64,000 nt of DNA from Fibrobacter sp. UWB13 (GCF_900177805.1 NZ_FXAX01000003.1:124001-188000); one strand, 5' to 3'. Counted from the stretch's first letter, positions 10,779 through 19,040 are shown. Notes: a model not told the origin generated them from the letters alone. Translations and numbers: made by a program.

Positions 10779-12002
10779 ATGAATACCATTAAGCTTACCG
10801 CAATGGCTTTTGGCCTTGCCGCTGCAAACGTTTTTGCGCAAGAAGCCTCAACAGCCCAAACAGCAAATCAGCCCGCAGTCGAACCTACAAAAGCTACAGA
10901 CGTAGCAGTCGAAAAGAAAGGTCCTGAATTCAAAGTATCCGGAAAAGCGGAGTTCGACGCATACGCACATGCATCAACAGCACAAGATCAAAGAATTTAT
11001 CATAGCTACGCCTCCACCATCGACGTAGACTTCAATGTCAAATTCAACGAAAACTGGTCTGCCTTTGCAGAAATTGAAGCCGATGGAAATTCCGAAGATC
11101 CATTCGTCACCTACAAAAAGGCATACATTCAATACAACAGAGGCGACAACTTCACACTCCGTGTGGGTGATTTGACATTCTCCGAAGGCGCATTCTCATT
11201 CTACAATTATGACGATGCAGGGATCTATGCCGCAGGCATGAGAGAACACGACATTCGTGGTCTAGACATGCAGCTATACGGATTTCAATTTGGTTTAGGC
11301 TTTGGTCGTGGCAGCAACGACTTTTCATGCAGCAAAAACATATCTTGCTATGGCGAAGCCAACAAAAGCTACGATATCCACTTAGCCTACCAATTTGATA
11401 TTGCGGGTCAATCATTCCGTCCGTTTTTCCACTATAAAAGCTGGCAAACAAAAGATGAAAACGAGCTTCACGCCGGCTTGCATACCGATCTTTTATTAGG
11501 ACCTTTTGACATCCACGCCGTTTATGGCTTGCATGCTGACCGCATGAAAAAGTCCTACCCTAACGCCACGCACGCGTTGTTAGCCGAACCCACGTTGAAC
11601 CTTGGCCGCGTGCTCATCAAAACAGGCATATTCTTCGCTTTCTTTGATGACGATATGGACAAGGCAACAATCCATGAATCCGGCGATGCTTATGAAATCC
11701 CTGAATACAAGTTTGCCTACGGCGAAATCGATTTCAAGGCAACCGACATCTTTACCGCAGGTTTTGTGGGTGAATGGCATACAAACACTATCGATAACAC
11801 GAAGGAACTCGGTTCTGTCAATTTCGGTCCGCGTCTTTACTTCAGCCCGGTCGAGAATCTCAATATGAAAGGTTTTGTAAAGGTCGTTGTCCCCGTGGGA
11901 GATGACTGGAAAAAGGATGAACACGACAAATGGGTATCCACCACCGATTACGGCAAAGACGCATCGTTCTACTTCGGCCTCGAAACGATATTCAACTTCT
12001 AA
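10779..12002 (+). CDS. Outer-membrane beta-barrel protein (porin-like)
   Basis: A 407-aa protein with a signal peptide (MNTIKLTAMAFGLAAANVFA) followed by a low-complexity Ala/Thr/Glu stretch to about residue 45. The rest is alternating amphipathic strands rich in Tyr, Phe and Trp, typical of an outer-membrane barrel. It ends in Phe (LETIFNF), as many barrel proteins do. Around residues 95-150 the text resembles phosphate-selective or maltoporin-like porins, but I cannot name the substrate. The gene has its own consensus promoter, an AAGGAG site and a downstream terminator, so it is a single-gene unit. Two other barrel-type genes lie at 24.5 and 56.4 kb. Confidence 0.75.
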   Translation: MNTIKLTAMAFGLAAANVFAQEASTAQTANQPAVEPTKATDVAVEKKGPEFKVSGKAEFDAYAHASTAQDQRIYHSYASTIDVDFNVKFNENWSAFAEIEADGNSEDPFVTYKKAYIQYNRGDNFTLRVGDLTFSEGAFSFYNYDDAGIYAAGMREHDIRGLDMQLYGFQFGLGFGRGSNDFSCSKNISCYGEANKSYDIHLAYQFDIAGQSFRPFFHYKSWQTKDENELHAGLHTDLLLGPFDIHAVYGLHADRMKKSYPNATHALLAEPTLNLGRVLIKTGIFFAFFDDDMDKATIHESGDAYEIPEYKFAYGEIDFKATDIFTAGFVGEWHTNTIDNTKELGSVNFGPRLYFSPVENLNMKGFVKVVVPVGDDWKKDEHDKWVSTTDYGKDASFYFGLETIFNF

Positions 12003-12020
12003 TCCACCCCAGAAATCCAC

Positions 12021-12054
12021 AAAAATCCTCGGTAAAACACCGAGGATTTTTCTT
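12021..12054 (+). terminator. Terminator after the outer-membrane protein gene
   Basis: A 9-bp stem (AATCCTCGG / CCGAGGATT) with a TAAAACA loop is followed by TTTCTT, 20 bp after the stop codon. Confidence 0.85.
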
Positions 12055-12079
12055 ATATTATCCCTAAAAAGGAGAGCTT

Positions 12080-13852
12080 ATGACCGTCCGAGCCGACGTT
12101 ACCCCAGATAATCCATCCCGTGCAGAAGTTGATTTTTCCCGCATAGCCAACTTACTCGACGACAATTGGCTCGTCTGGATGGACAGATCCTGGTATTTCG
12201 ACATCGACAGCACGGGCTCCGTCCTGCGTGAAGTCGACGCAGTCCTATACCACCGCAAGCACGGTCTCCTCCTTGTTGAATGCAAATCCGGGAAAATTTC
12301 CGCCCGTTTCCAAGCTCAAACAGGCAATGTTGTCTGGATGCAGAGCGGAAAGTCCATGGCAAAGCCCCCTCACATTCAAGTAGCATCACTAATCGCCCCA
12401 TTACACGAGCACATGAAAAAACTGCTCAAGGCACCCCTGAATAAAGAATTCTACAGAGTGCGTGTACAATGGGCGGTATGCTTCAGCGACATGGAAAACA
12501 TGGAAGGCATTCCTCTCTCGGAAATTCCGAGAAAGCGCGCGTTATTGAAGCCCGACATGCAAGACGTGAACAAGTTTGAAGAACGTTTAATTGAAATTCT
12601 CCAGACTCCCGAAGAATCCCATGGCGGGAACCCATATCCAAACGAATACCTTGACGAAGACGCATTCTTTGCGCTCCGCAACTTTTTCGACGGCATCGGC
12701 GACATACAAACCGCTGCAGACACTTTGCGCGAAGACAATTACTATTCCGAGCAAGCGACAGAAATGCAGCAGATGATGATGGAATCCATTTCCAGGAACA
12801 ACCGCGTGAGAATTGAAGGCGTGGCTGGTTCCGGAAAATCCCGCATGGTCATCTGGGAAGCGCTCCGACTTTCAAAAATCGGTAAAAGCGTCGCCATCGC
12901 TTGCTACAATGACTTGCTCGCCGAAGAGCTCCGCGAAGACGTAGAGAATGCGCTCGCTAAAGAACGCAAAATCGTGACCGACAAATACGGACGCGACGGA
13001 GGAGTCGGCTTCGGGAAAATCGAAGTCAACGTTTACGCCGACTGGTGCAAAAAATACGCCAAGGCAGTAAAGGAACTGCCTAAAATGGGCGCCGACAAAT
13101 CGCAGTATTACGACAAGGAACTGCCCAAGGCATTCACCAACGCCCAGACAAAACTGTTCAAGGACAAGAAGCAGCGCGAAAAGATGTTCTTTGACGCAGT
13201 CATTATCGACGAAGCGCAAGACTTCGCCAGCGAATGGATTGACACGCTCATCGGGCTCCTGCGCGATAAGGAACGCGGGTTTGCACGTGTTTTCTACGAC
13301 CCGGCGCAACGACTTTACGCCAACCGTGACGGCATCGAAAACGTCCAGGTAAAAGCCATGCCGGTCATGGTTCTCAAGCGCGGTTTCCGCAACACCAAGA
13401 AAATCCTGGAATGGATTTACAAGAACACCAATATTCGCTTGCAGAGCTACAACAACACGCCACAAGGGACGTCCGTCAAGGAATACCGCTACAAGGATGT
13501 TTCAGAAGAAGAGCAGCTGCTCATCAACAGCTACAACGAACTTGAGCGAAAGTACAGCGTCAAGCCTTCCGAAGTTCTCGTCGTCTCCATGCGTAGCGAA
13601 GCAAGATCCGGCATCAAAAACATCAAGGATGACCGTTTCGTGTGGAACAAGGTCGGCGGCAAGAAGCTCATTCAGGACAAAGTGAACATCGTGAGTGCCT
13701 ACCGCATCAAGGGACTCGACACGATGGCGGTAATCCTCGTCGATGTGGAAGAACCGACCGAGACAAGCAAGCGCGAAGACTGGAAACGCCTTCTGCTCGT
13801 TGGCGCCACCCGCGCCAAGAAACTGCTGACCGTCATCCGAAAGAAAGTGTAA
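12080..13852 (+). CDS. NERD domain and UvrD-like superfamily 1 helicase
   Basis: A 590-aa two-part protein. Residues about 15-180 form a NERD (nuclease-related) domain, including EVDAVLYHRKHGLLLVECKSG with the D...ExK nuclease-fold residues. Residues about 235-590 form a superfamily 1 helicase core: Walker A GVAGSGKSR, Walker B VIIDEAQDF, a QxxR-like motif (LKRGFRNTKKILEW) and the final motif (VGATRAKKLL). NERD-helicases are widely distributed and poorly characterised, with proposed roles in DNA processing or defence. The start ATG follows GGAGAG. It is a single gene between two terminator or promoter regions, with no modification or toxin gene beside it. Domain calls: strong. Biological role: unknown. 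Confidence 0.87.
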   Translation: MTVRADVTPDNPSRAEVDFSRIANLLDDNWLVWMDRSWYFDIDSTGSVLREVDAVLYHRKHGLLLVECKSGKISARFQAQTGNVVWMQSGKSMAKPPHIQVASLIAPLHEHMKKLLKAPLNKEFYRVRVQWAVCFSDMENMEGIPLSEIPRKRALLKPDMQDVNKFEERLIEILQTPEESHGGNPYPNEYLDEDAFFALRNFFDGIGDIQTAADTLREDNYYSEQATEMQQMMMESISRNNRVRIEGVAGSGKSRMVIWEALRLSKIGKSVAIACYNDLLAEELREDVENALAKERKIVTDKYGRDGGVGFGKIEVNVYADWCKKYAKAVKELPKMGADKSQYYDKELPKAFTNAQTKLFKDKKQREKMFFDAVIIDEAQDFASEWIDTLIGLLRDKERGFARVFYDPAQRLYANRDGIENVQVKAMPVMVLKRGFRNTKKILEWIYKNTNIRLQSYNNTPQGTSVKEYRYKDVSEEEQLLINSYNELERKYSVKPSEVLVVSMRSEARSGIKNIKDDRFVWNKVGGKKLIQDKVNIVSAYRIKGLDTMAVILVDVEEPTETSKREDWKRLLLVGATRAKKLLTVIRKKV

Positions 13853-13883
13853 AATTAAGGGCTTTAATTAGTCGCCCCGCCTC

Positions 13884-13912
13884 TTGACAGGCTAATAGCT
13901 ATTAGCTATTTT
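13884..13912 (+). promoter_or_regulatory. Promoter with 16-bp palindromic operator for the TetR operon
   Basis: TTGACA (13884-13889), a 17-nt spacer and TATTTT (13907-13912) form a near-consensus promoter. The spacer from 13891 to 13906 is the perfect palindrome GCTAATAGCTATTAGC. This is the usual place and size for a TetR-family operator. A further partial copy (TTAGCTAA, TTAGCC) follows before the gene. Confidence 0.75.
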
Positions 13913-13964
13913 AGCTAACACACATTAGCCATAAAAGCCGTAAACTTCAAAAACAAGAGGCGCC

Positions 13965-14558
13965 ATGTCCACTAAAGAAAAAATTCTAGAAACCGCATTA
14001 ACGCTATTTGCCAAAAACGGATACGATGGCACGAGCGTGGAGCAAATCGCCCAGGATGTCGGCATCAAGGCGCCTTCGCTTTACAAGCATTTCAAAGGCA
14101 AAGAAGACATTCTGAATTCGCTGATCGACATTGCCGAAGCGCGTTACGAGGAATCGTTCGGCTCCGCGAAGAAAGTCGGCACAATCCCCGAAAGCATCGA
14201 CGGATTCATCCACGAGACAATGAAGAAAGTGCGCTTTACGATGACCGACCCAATCATCAAAAAAATGCGCATTTTCTTGGTGCAGGAACAGTTCCGCAGC
14301 GAGCGCCTCGCCGAAATCACGACAAGGCATCAGGTGGATGGACTTCTGCAAATGTACAAGAAGATTCTCGAAACCCTGATGGCCGCAGGCGTGATTGTGA
14401 AGGACGACCCGGAAATGCTTGCGACAGAGATTACTGCGCCCGTAGCACTCTGGATTTCTAAAGTCGATCGCCAGCCGAAATGCGAAAAAGAAGCACTCAA
14501 ATTCATCGAGAAGCACTTACAACATTTTTTCAAGACATACACAAATGGAAACAGATAG
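13965..14558 (+). CDS. TetR family transcription regulator
   Basis: A 197-aa one-component repressor. The N-terminal helix-turn-helix spans about residues 5-50 (ILETALTLFAKNGYDGTSVE, then QIAQDV and SLYKHFKGKEDI), which is the canonical TetR/AcrR pattern. The C-terminal part is a helical ligand-binding domain of the usual length. It probably represses its own promoter through the palindrome at 13891-13906. The next gene (GNAT) starts 14 bp inside its 3' end, so the acetyltransferase, acyltransferase and flavoprotein downstream are probably co-regulated. The ligand is unknown; the neighbours suggest response to a small toxic compound. Confidence 0.92.
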   Translation: MSTKEKILETALTLFAKNGYDGTSVEQIAQDVGIKAPSLYKHFKGKEDILNSLIDIAEARYEESFGSAKKVGTIPESIDGFIHETMKKVRFTMTDPIIKKMRIFLVQEQFRSERLAEITTRHQVDGLLQMYKKILETLMAAGVIVKDDPEMLATEITAPVALWISKVDRQPKCEKEALKFIEKHLQHFFKTYTNGNR

Positions 14559-15066
14559 TTTTTTACTGCGCCCGTGGCGCGAAAGCGATGCGGAAGCTTT
14601 GTTCAAATACGCTAGCGATCCAGATGTGGGTCCACGCGCCGGTTGGGAACCGCACAAGAGCGTAGAAGAAAGCCTGCAAATCATCCGCACAATTTTTGGC
14701 GGGGATCACATGTGGGCCATCGAGCTGAAAGAAACGGGAGAACCCATCGGCTGTATCGGTTACCTGCTCAAAGGCGAAAGCAACATCGACATCGGCGAGA
14801 ACGAAGCCGAAGCCGGCTACTGGATTGCAAAGCCTTACTGGAACAAAGGAATTTGTACTGAAGCGTTAAAGCAGATGATAGACTATTGCTTCAATGAAAA
14901 ACACATCGATGTTCTCTGGAGCGACTTTTTCATCGACAACCCCGCCTCTGGACGCGTGATGGAAAAATGCGGGTTCCGCGAAACTGGAGAAATGCGCTAC
15001 TGCGAAAATCTTTATGGCGGCAGCAAGCGCCCCGTGAAAGTGATGAAACTCCGTCGAAACGGATAA
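14545..15066 (+). CDS. GNAT family N-acetyltransferase (RimJ/RimL type)
   Basis: A 173-aa GNAT enzyme that transfers acetyl from acetyl-CoA to an amine. It has the RimJ/RimL-like start (FLLRPWRESDAEALFKYASD), the central strand with IGCIGY, and the motif A region (GYWIAKPYWNKGICTEALKQ) where acetyl-CoA binds. The end has IDNPASGRVMEKCGFRETGE, typical of this subfamily. The start overlaps the TetR gene by 14 bp. Substrate could be a ribosomal N-terminus or a small molecule such as an antibiotic; the sequence does not decide. Confidence 0.9.
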   Translation: METDSFLLRPWRESDAEALFKYASDPDVGPRAGWEPHKSVEESLQIIRTIFGGDHMWAIELKETGEPIGCIGYLLKGESNIDIGENEAEAGYWIAKPYWNKGICTEALKQMIDYCFNEKHIDVLWSDFFIDNPASGRVMEKCGFRETGEMRYCENLYGGSKRPVKVMKLRRNG

Positions 15067-15097
15067 AGTCATCGGCGAACATATTTAAAGGCAAAAA

Positions 15098-15721
15098 ATG
15101 GCAAAAGAAATCGATCCGAAAAGCACAACGAGAGCGAAGGCGTTTGAGTTTTGGATGCAAGCTCCGAATCCGATGGTGACATTTTTCAAATCGTTGAATG
15201 TCACAAGGCTTGTGAAGGTGAGCAAGAAGCGCGGCTTGAAGTTCAACATGCTTATGGATTACTGCATCAGTAAGGCTGCGGCAAGCGTTAAGGAATTTTA
15301 CATGCTCCCGGTAAACGGCAAGCTCATGCAATACGATTCAATTGCGGTGAATACAATCGTGAAAAACGACGAAGGCGAAGTCAGCTCTTGCGACATCCCA
15401 TATTCCGAAGATTTGGCGACATTCAACCGCGACTACCTCAAGTACACAAAAATCGTTGCGGAAAGTTGCCAGGATTGGGACTTGTCCGAAAACAGCATGG
15501 TCATTGGCACTTCGGCTATTATCGATACAGAAATCGACGGCGCGGTCGGCATGAATTCCGGCATTTTCAACAACCCGTTTATGATTTGGGGACGTTACAG
15601 GAAGCGTCTCTTCCGCTATGAAATGCCAGTTTCGCTCCAGTTCCACCACACGCAAATGGACGGGGCTCACGCAGGGAAGTTCCTTGCGAACTTGCAACAA
15701 GCAATTGAGGAACTTCGATAA
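15098..15721 (+). CDS. Chloramphenicol acetyltransferase-like (CAT superfamily) acyltransferase
   Basis: A 207-aa protein of the type A chloramphenicol acetyltransferase superfamily. The catalytic motif HHxxxDG is present as FHHTQMDGAHA near residue 188. The preceding NPFMIWGRYRKR and LPVSLQFHH-type arrangement fits the fold, and the length matches the family (about 210-220 aa). Many chromosomal members do not inactivate chloramphenicol and are of unknown substrate. It lies 31 bp after the GNAT gene in the TetR-controlled run. Acyltransferase: confident. Drug substrate: not established. Confidence 0.87.
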   Translation: MAKEIDPKSTTRAKAFEFWMQAPNPMVTFFKSLNVTRLVKVSKKRGLKFNMLMDYCISKAAASVKEFYMLPVNGKLMQYDSIAVNTIVKNDEGEVSSCDIPYSEDLATFNRDYLKYTKIVAESCQDWDLSENSMVIGTSAIIDTEIDGAVGMNSGIFNNPFMIWGRYRKRLFRYEMPVSLQFHHTQMDGAHAGKFLANLQQAIEELR

Positions 15722-15764
15722 AATTCGGTAACACTTTTAAAGACCTTAGGTGTTATATAAAAAA

Positions 15765-15792
15765 GGAGATTCTCGCAGCCGCGAGAATGACA
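15765..15792. repeat. REP-like palindromic element at the flavoprotein start
   Basis: GGAGA, the stem TTCTCGC/GCGAGAA with loop AGCC, then TGACA. Elements with the same layout (a palindrome followed by rGATGACA or a variant) occur at 43.4, 44.3, 47.6 and 58.8 kb. This copy contains the upstream candidate ATG of the next gene, so either that ATG or the one at 15799 is the true start. Confidence 0.5.
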
Positions 15793-16778
15793 ATAAAAAT
15801 GACTTTAGTTTTGAACACATTGGAATCGGGCGATTGCTCGGAACAGATTAAAGCACTATTTGCAGACAAAAACGAAGAAATAGAAATCATCAACACTGCT
15901 GATTTAAAAATTATGCATTGCATGGGCTGCATCAACTGCTGGCTGAAAACTCCCGGCATTTGCAGCATCAAAGACGATTACGAAATCATCCTCAAAAAAC
16001 TTGTCAATGCCGAGAACTTCTGGGTTGTGGCAGATACGAAATTTGGCTTTATCGACTACCGCGGCAAGCGAGTCTTGGATCGCATCGTCCCGATGCTAAA
16101 CATGTACATCGAAATCCGCGATGGATGGGAACGCCACCAGTTGCGTTATCACCCACTGAATTTCGGCTTCATATACAAGGGCAACGGTAACCGCGAACTG
16201 CTTGAAGAATGGAGCATGCGAGTTGCTAGGAATATGGCAGGGCGTTCGCTGGGAGTTATTAGTTTAGACCAGAATGAGGTTTATGAAAACGCTGCGGAAA
16301 AGCAATCCAAGACCGCCGCGGCTCCGTTCGAAAACACCGAACAAATCATCATAATTAACGGAAGCCCGCGCGTCAAGAAGAACAGCAACACGAACAAGAT
16401 TGTCCAAGCTTTTGCCAAAGGGCTCGAAAAAGCGGGAATCACGCATAAGCTTTATTCGCTCTCAAACCATGCCGAATGGGACGAAGCCCGCGAAGCGTTC
16501 ATGACGAACGACAACATCATCATTGCTGTGCCACTCTTTGTAGAATGTCTGCCGAGTTTGTTGCTTGAATTCCTAAGTACACTCCCCACAGAACGCAAGC
16601 AACCAGCAAAACTCTCGTTCATTCTCCACGGCGGATTTGACGAAGGACATCAGCTGCGCTTGGGCGAAAAGTTTTTGCAGTCGCTCCCAGCGCAACTCGG
16701 TTGCACATGCGGTGGCGTCCTCGTGAAAGGCGGCAGTTTCTTGCTACGCAATCGCGAAAACAGCTACATCAAAAAGAT
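15787..16778 (+). pseudogene. NAD(P)H-dependent FMN reductase-like flavoprotein, 5' part, interrupted
   Basis: This is the first 330 codons of a flavodoxin-like oxidoreductase. Residues 1-110 begin like an iron-sulfur or flavodoxin-fold protein (MTLVLNTLESGD, CMGCINCWLKTPGIC). From about residue 190 a second flavodoxin segment starts (IIIINGSPRVKKNSNTNK), typical of FMN phosphate binding. The reading frame leaves recognisable sequence after YIKKI and runs 15 residues into foreign DNA. The missing C-terminus is found at 22598-22830, in frame if the 10-bp direct repeats are collapsed. The gene ends the TetR-controlled run. As assembled it should be inactive or produce a truncated protein. Confidence 0.82.
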
Positions 16779-16940
16779 CTCCGGCTCTTGCTGGAGACTG
16801 CCAGCCGGAAACAACTCCCGATAGAAATCATGAGGACTTACTTCCGGGTATCCCCTCTCCAACATAAGGGCTTCTTTCTCCCGATAAGCAGACTTCCACT
16901 CATACCCTCTTTTATCTCTCCTTTTGGTGTATTTTGCCAT
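16764..16940 (-). pseudogene. N-terminal remnant of a mobile-element primase/replication-type protein
   Basis: An open stretch of 58 codons beginning MAKYTKRRDKRGYEWKSAYR and continuing through ERGYPEVSPHDFYRELFP. The start ATG at 16940 has a GAGGTG ribosome binding site supplied by the neighbouring 100-bp repeat. The text resembles the N-terminus of large replication or primase-like proteins of Firmicutes plasmids and conjugative elements; this is recalled, not searched. The frame stays open only to about residue 54 and then reads through the left junction into host DNA before stopping at 16764. It is a truncated, non-functional remnant. Confidence 0.5.
16769..16778. repeat. Left direct repeat bounding the foreign insert
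   Basis: TCAAAAAGAT, identical to 22598-22607. Collapsing the two copies restores one continuous flavoprotein frame (YIKK then MTDKMLASY). This supports it as a target-site duplication or recombination site. The sequence is short and A-rich, so chance identity is possible. Confidence 0.55.
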
Positions 16941-16950
16941 AGTCTTTTGC

Positions 16951-17190
16951 ACCTCACTCCCTCTCGCCTTGACCGCTAATCTTATCAATGAGTTTTTTTT
17001 ACCTTTTTCCGTCAAGTATAAGGGAGTGCCTTTTGAGTGTCAATATCTACACCTCACTCCCTCTCGCCTTGACCGCTAATCTTATCAATGAGTTTTTTTT
17101 ACCTTTTTCCGTCAAGTATAAGGGAGTGCCTTTTTGATGTCAATATCTACACCTCACTCCCTCTCGCCTTGACCGCTAATCTTATCAATA
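16951..17190. repeat. Tandem 100-bp repeats, two full copies and a partial third
   Basis: Copies begin at exactly 16951, 17051 and 17151, a period of 100 bp. The first two differ at only about three positions, in a T-tract near their ends. The third matches for about 39 bp and then diverges. Each full copy contains CACTCCCT and AGGGAGTG as an inverted pair about 58 bp apart. The minus strand of the first copy supplies the GAGGTG ribosome binding site of the primase-like remnant. Possible roles are iterons, a regulatory leader or a duplication by slippage. Confidence 0.85.
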
Positions 17191-17232
17191 CATTTTTGCA
17201 CCTTTTTCTTCGTACCGACAAACTGGAATTTG

Positions 17233-17655
17233 TTACTCTTTTGTATCGTAAATAATTTTGCCCGTAAAGTAAATTGAAATGTCCATTTGAACTAAATCTT
17301 CTGTTTCTAAGATAGATAAATAACCAGAATACAATACTTGATTATACCCGTATAATTCATCTACAATTTCAAAGCTATAGTTTTTGTATCTCTTTATAAA
17401 GCGTTCCAGTTCTAATTTCTCACCGTTGAATTTTCCATAGTTTCCCCATTTGCTCTGCAACATAACGCAGGTACAATCAAAATCCACACCTTCGATTGTG
17501 ATGTTTCCCTCGACCTGTTCAAAAGGTTCTGTAAGTTTTTCATATCCGTCCTCGAATTCAAGGACTATTGTTTTATCTTGAATTATAATCTTTTTGACCC
17601 GCATATCATGCAGACTATATGGAATGGGCGGATTGTGTTTATATTCTGTCCTCAT
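17233..17655 (-). CDS. Hypothetical protein of the foreign insert
   Basis: A 140-aa acidic, AT-rich protein without signal peptide or membrane segment. Residues 18-60 read as short beta strands (MRVKKIIIQDKTIVLEFEDG, then GNITIEGVDFDC). The composition suggests an all-beta cytoplasmic protein like small Firmicutes proteins found on mobile elements, some annotated as immunity-like. I do not recognise a named family. The start has a GGGGAGGTCTC-type site upstream. It follows the coiled-coil gene by 38 bp on the same strand. Confidence 0.6.
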   Translation of the reverse strand: MRTEYKHNPPIPYSLHDMRVKKIIIQDKTIVLEFEDGYEKLTEPFEQVEGNITIEGVDFDCTCVMLQSKWGNYGKFNGEKLELERFIKRYKNYSFEIVDELYGYNQVLYSGYLSILETEDLVQMDISIYFTGKIIYDTKE

Positions 17656-17693
17656 GAGACCTCCCCGTCAAATTCTAATTTATCGATTTCTTT

Positions 17694-18287
17694 TTACTTA
17701 CTAATCATACCATACAACAGCATAAGAAACACTAAAATATTGCAGACCATACCGCCCCAAAACAGGTACAACTTCAAGCCCTCATATCTAAAAAAACTGT
17801 TCTTACTTTCCTCAAGCTCCCGGATCTTCTGCTTCATCACGCTCGTAAGTGTATCAGACTGCTTCTCAAGAAGCTTTGTAGCCCTCTGTATAGCCTCTAT
17901 ATTCGCCTGTAACGCCTTTCTAACCTCTTGGACGGTGTTTTCCTTAACCTCATCTTTCAGGCTCCCAATCTCGCCCGATATAGCGTCTTGAAGCAATTCG
18001 TTGCTGTTCTTCAGCAGCTCTACGCTCTGCTTCAGCTCGCTGATGAGCTTCCTGTTCTGCTCTGCGTCTCTCTGCCTGTTCTGCTCTGCCCTCACTTGTT
18101 CTTGATTTGACTGCTTCATCAATTCCTCGCAGTTCTCGCTCGACATCGCCAACGCTTCTTTGAGCAGACTGTTTTCCAGCTCTGTCCGGCTCTGTCGGTT
18201 TAACTCTTGAAGCTGCTCTCTTGGACTGCTCTGCTTCTGCTGTTCGTGCATTTCTCTCAAACTCATGCTCCATACTCTCCTTTCCAA
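17694..18287 (-). CDS. Coiled-coil protein with C-terminal membrane anchor
   Basis: A protein of up to 197 aa. Residues about 10-160 are Glu/Gln/Lys-rich heptad-like helices. Residues about 172-194 are one hydrophobic segment (LFWGGMVCNILVFLMLLYGM) followed by ISK, so it should be tail-anchored. An internal start (MSLREMHE, at 18266) is also possible. The first 113 codons overlap the 3' end of the relaxase remnant in another frame. Overlapping accessory genes behind relaxases are common in Firmicutes mobile elements. It may assist mobilisation, but that is inference. Confidence 0.6.
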   Translation of the reverse strand: MERRVWSMSLREMHEQQKQSSPREQLQELNRQSRTELENSLLKEALAMSSENCEELMKQSNQEQVRAEQNRQRDAEQNRKLISELKQSVELLKNSNELLQDAISGEIGSLKDEVKENTVQEVRKALQANIEAIQRATKLLEKQSDTLTSVMKQKIRELEESKNSFFRYEGLKLYLFWGGMVCNILVFLMLLYGMISK

Positions 18288-18729
18288 AATCCATATTGTA
18301 GTATTTTTCCAGCTTGTTATCCCTGATTTTACAAGCCTTTTCTCCTGCCTGTTCCCTGGCTAAGTCGGTATATGTGATGTACTTGTGGCTGTCCTGCCAG
18401 TCCACCCCGTACCCTCTTTCATTCATCAGCCGGATAAAGGTTTCCCGGCTGGTCGCTGTTTCCTTACAATCCAGCACCGCAAGGGCAATATCCTGCACAT
18501 AGCTTTTGACCTTTCCCTGCTCTGCCTGTTTCAAAAGCTGGTAGGTGTCTTTGCTCCATGCCACCGTTTCTTCCCGGACTTCTCCAGCAAATGTCTTTCC
18601 TTTCTCCGGCACATGCAAGCCCTGTTCCCAGCTCTGCTCGTTGCACCGTTCCTTTAAGTCTTTAAGGTCGTGCTTACTCAGAGGGTAATTTAGGGTATAA
18701 CAAAATAACCCACCCGAATATCGTTTTTT
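17950..18729 (-). pseudogene. Relaxase (MobA/MobL-like) C-terminal remnant
   Basis: An open frame of about 259 codons with no proper start. It opens after a TAA at 18730-18732. Recognisable relaxase-type text begins near 18693 (NYPLSKHDLKDLKERCNEQS) and continues through LHVPEKGKTFAGE and RGYGVDWQDSHKYITYTDL to a Glu/Arg/Ala-rich tail. The catalytic N-terminal domain with its tyrosine and HUH histidines is missing. The loss point is roughly 18690-18730, close to the terminator behind the KTR gene. This suggests the tet(O) block was joined to a broken mobilisation module by recombination. Family assignment is from memory of Firmicutes relaxases. Confidence 0.65.
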
Positions 18730-18759
18730 TTATTTGGTGAGTTTGTTCTTTCAAATACG

Positions 18760-18812
18760 AAACAAAAAGAGCCGATGATTCGTGAATTGTTCCACAATTT
18801 CATCGGCTCTGC
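18760..18812 (-). terminator. Terminator after the tet(O)/KTR unit
   Basis: An 11-bp perfect inverted repeat, AGAGCCGATGA at 18768-18778 and TCATCGGCTCT at 18800-18810, is followed on the minus strand by TTTTTGTTT. It begins a few bases after the KTR stop codon. Confidence 0.88.
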
Positions 18813-18815
18813 GTC

Positions 18816-18986
18816 TTAAGCGTCTGGCTCTTTGATGACAGTTATCTTCAAGTTGTCAACTTTAATCAATCTTTCTTGTCTGCATTTTGGACAATAAAGG
18901 GGATAATTCTCCAAAACAGTGTCCTTCCTAATTTTATTACGGGTTTTGCTCCCACAAACAGGACACAATATCCATTCGCATTTCAT
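18816..18986 (-). CDS. Cysteine-rich KTR domain protein downstream of tet(O)
   Basis: A 56-aa protein (MKCEWILCPVCGSKTRNKIR start) with two CxxC pairs, CPVC near residue 8 and CPKC near residue 32, and the GSKTR motif that names the KTR family. It probably binds zinc. Small genes of this type are common directly behind ribosomal-protection tetracycline resistance genes in Firmicutes elements, which supports a shared origin of the block. Its cellular role is not known to me. A start one codon earlier (18989) is equally possible. Confidence 0.85.
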   Translation of the reverse strand: MKCEWILCPVCGSKTRNKIRKDTVLENYPLYCPKCRQERLIKVDNLKITVIKEPDA

Positions 18987-19040
18987 CATAATTAGTCTCT
19001 AATCCTTTCAAATCTCATTTTATATGACTTTTGCAAGCTG

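Noticed and set aside
15098-15721. Calling the CAT-like enzyme a chloramphenicol resistance gene
   Set aside because: The HHxxxDG motif defines the superfamily only; many chromosomal members have other substrates, so resistance is not claimed.
16951-17190. CRISPR array
   Set aside because: The units are 100 bp, nearly identical throughout and without unique spacers; no cas genes are nearby.
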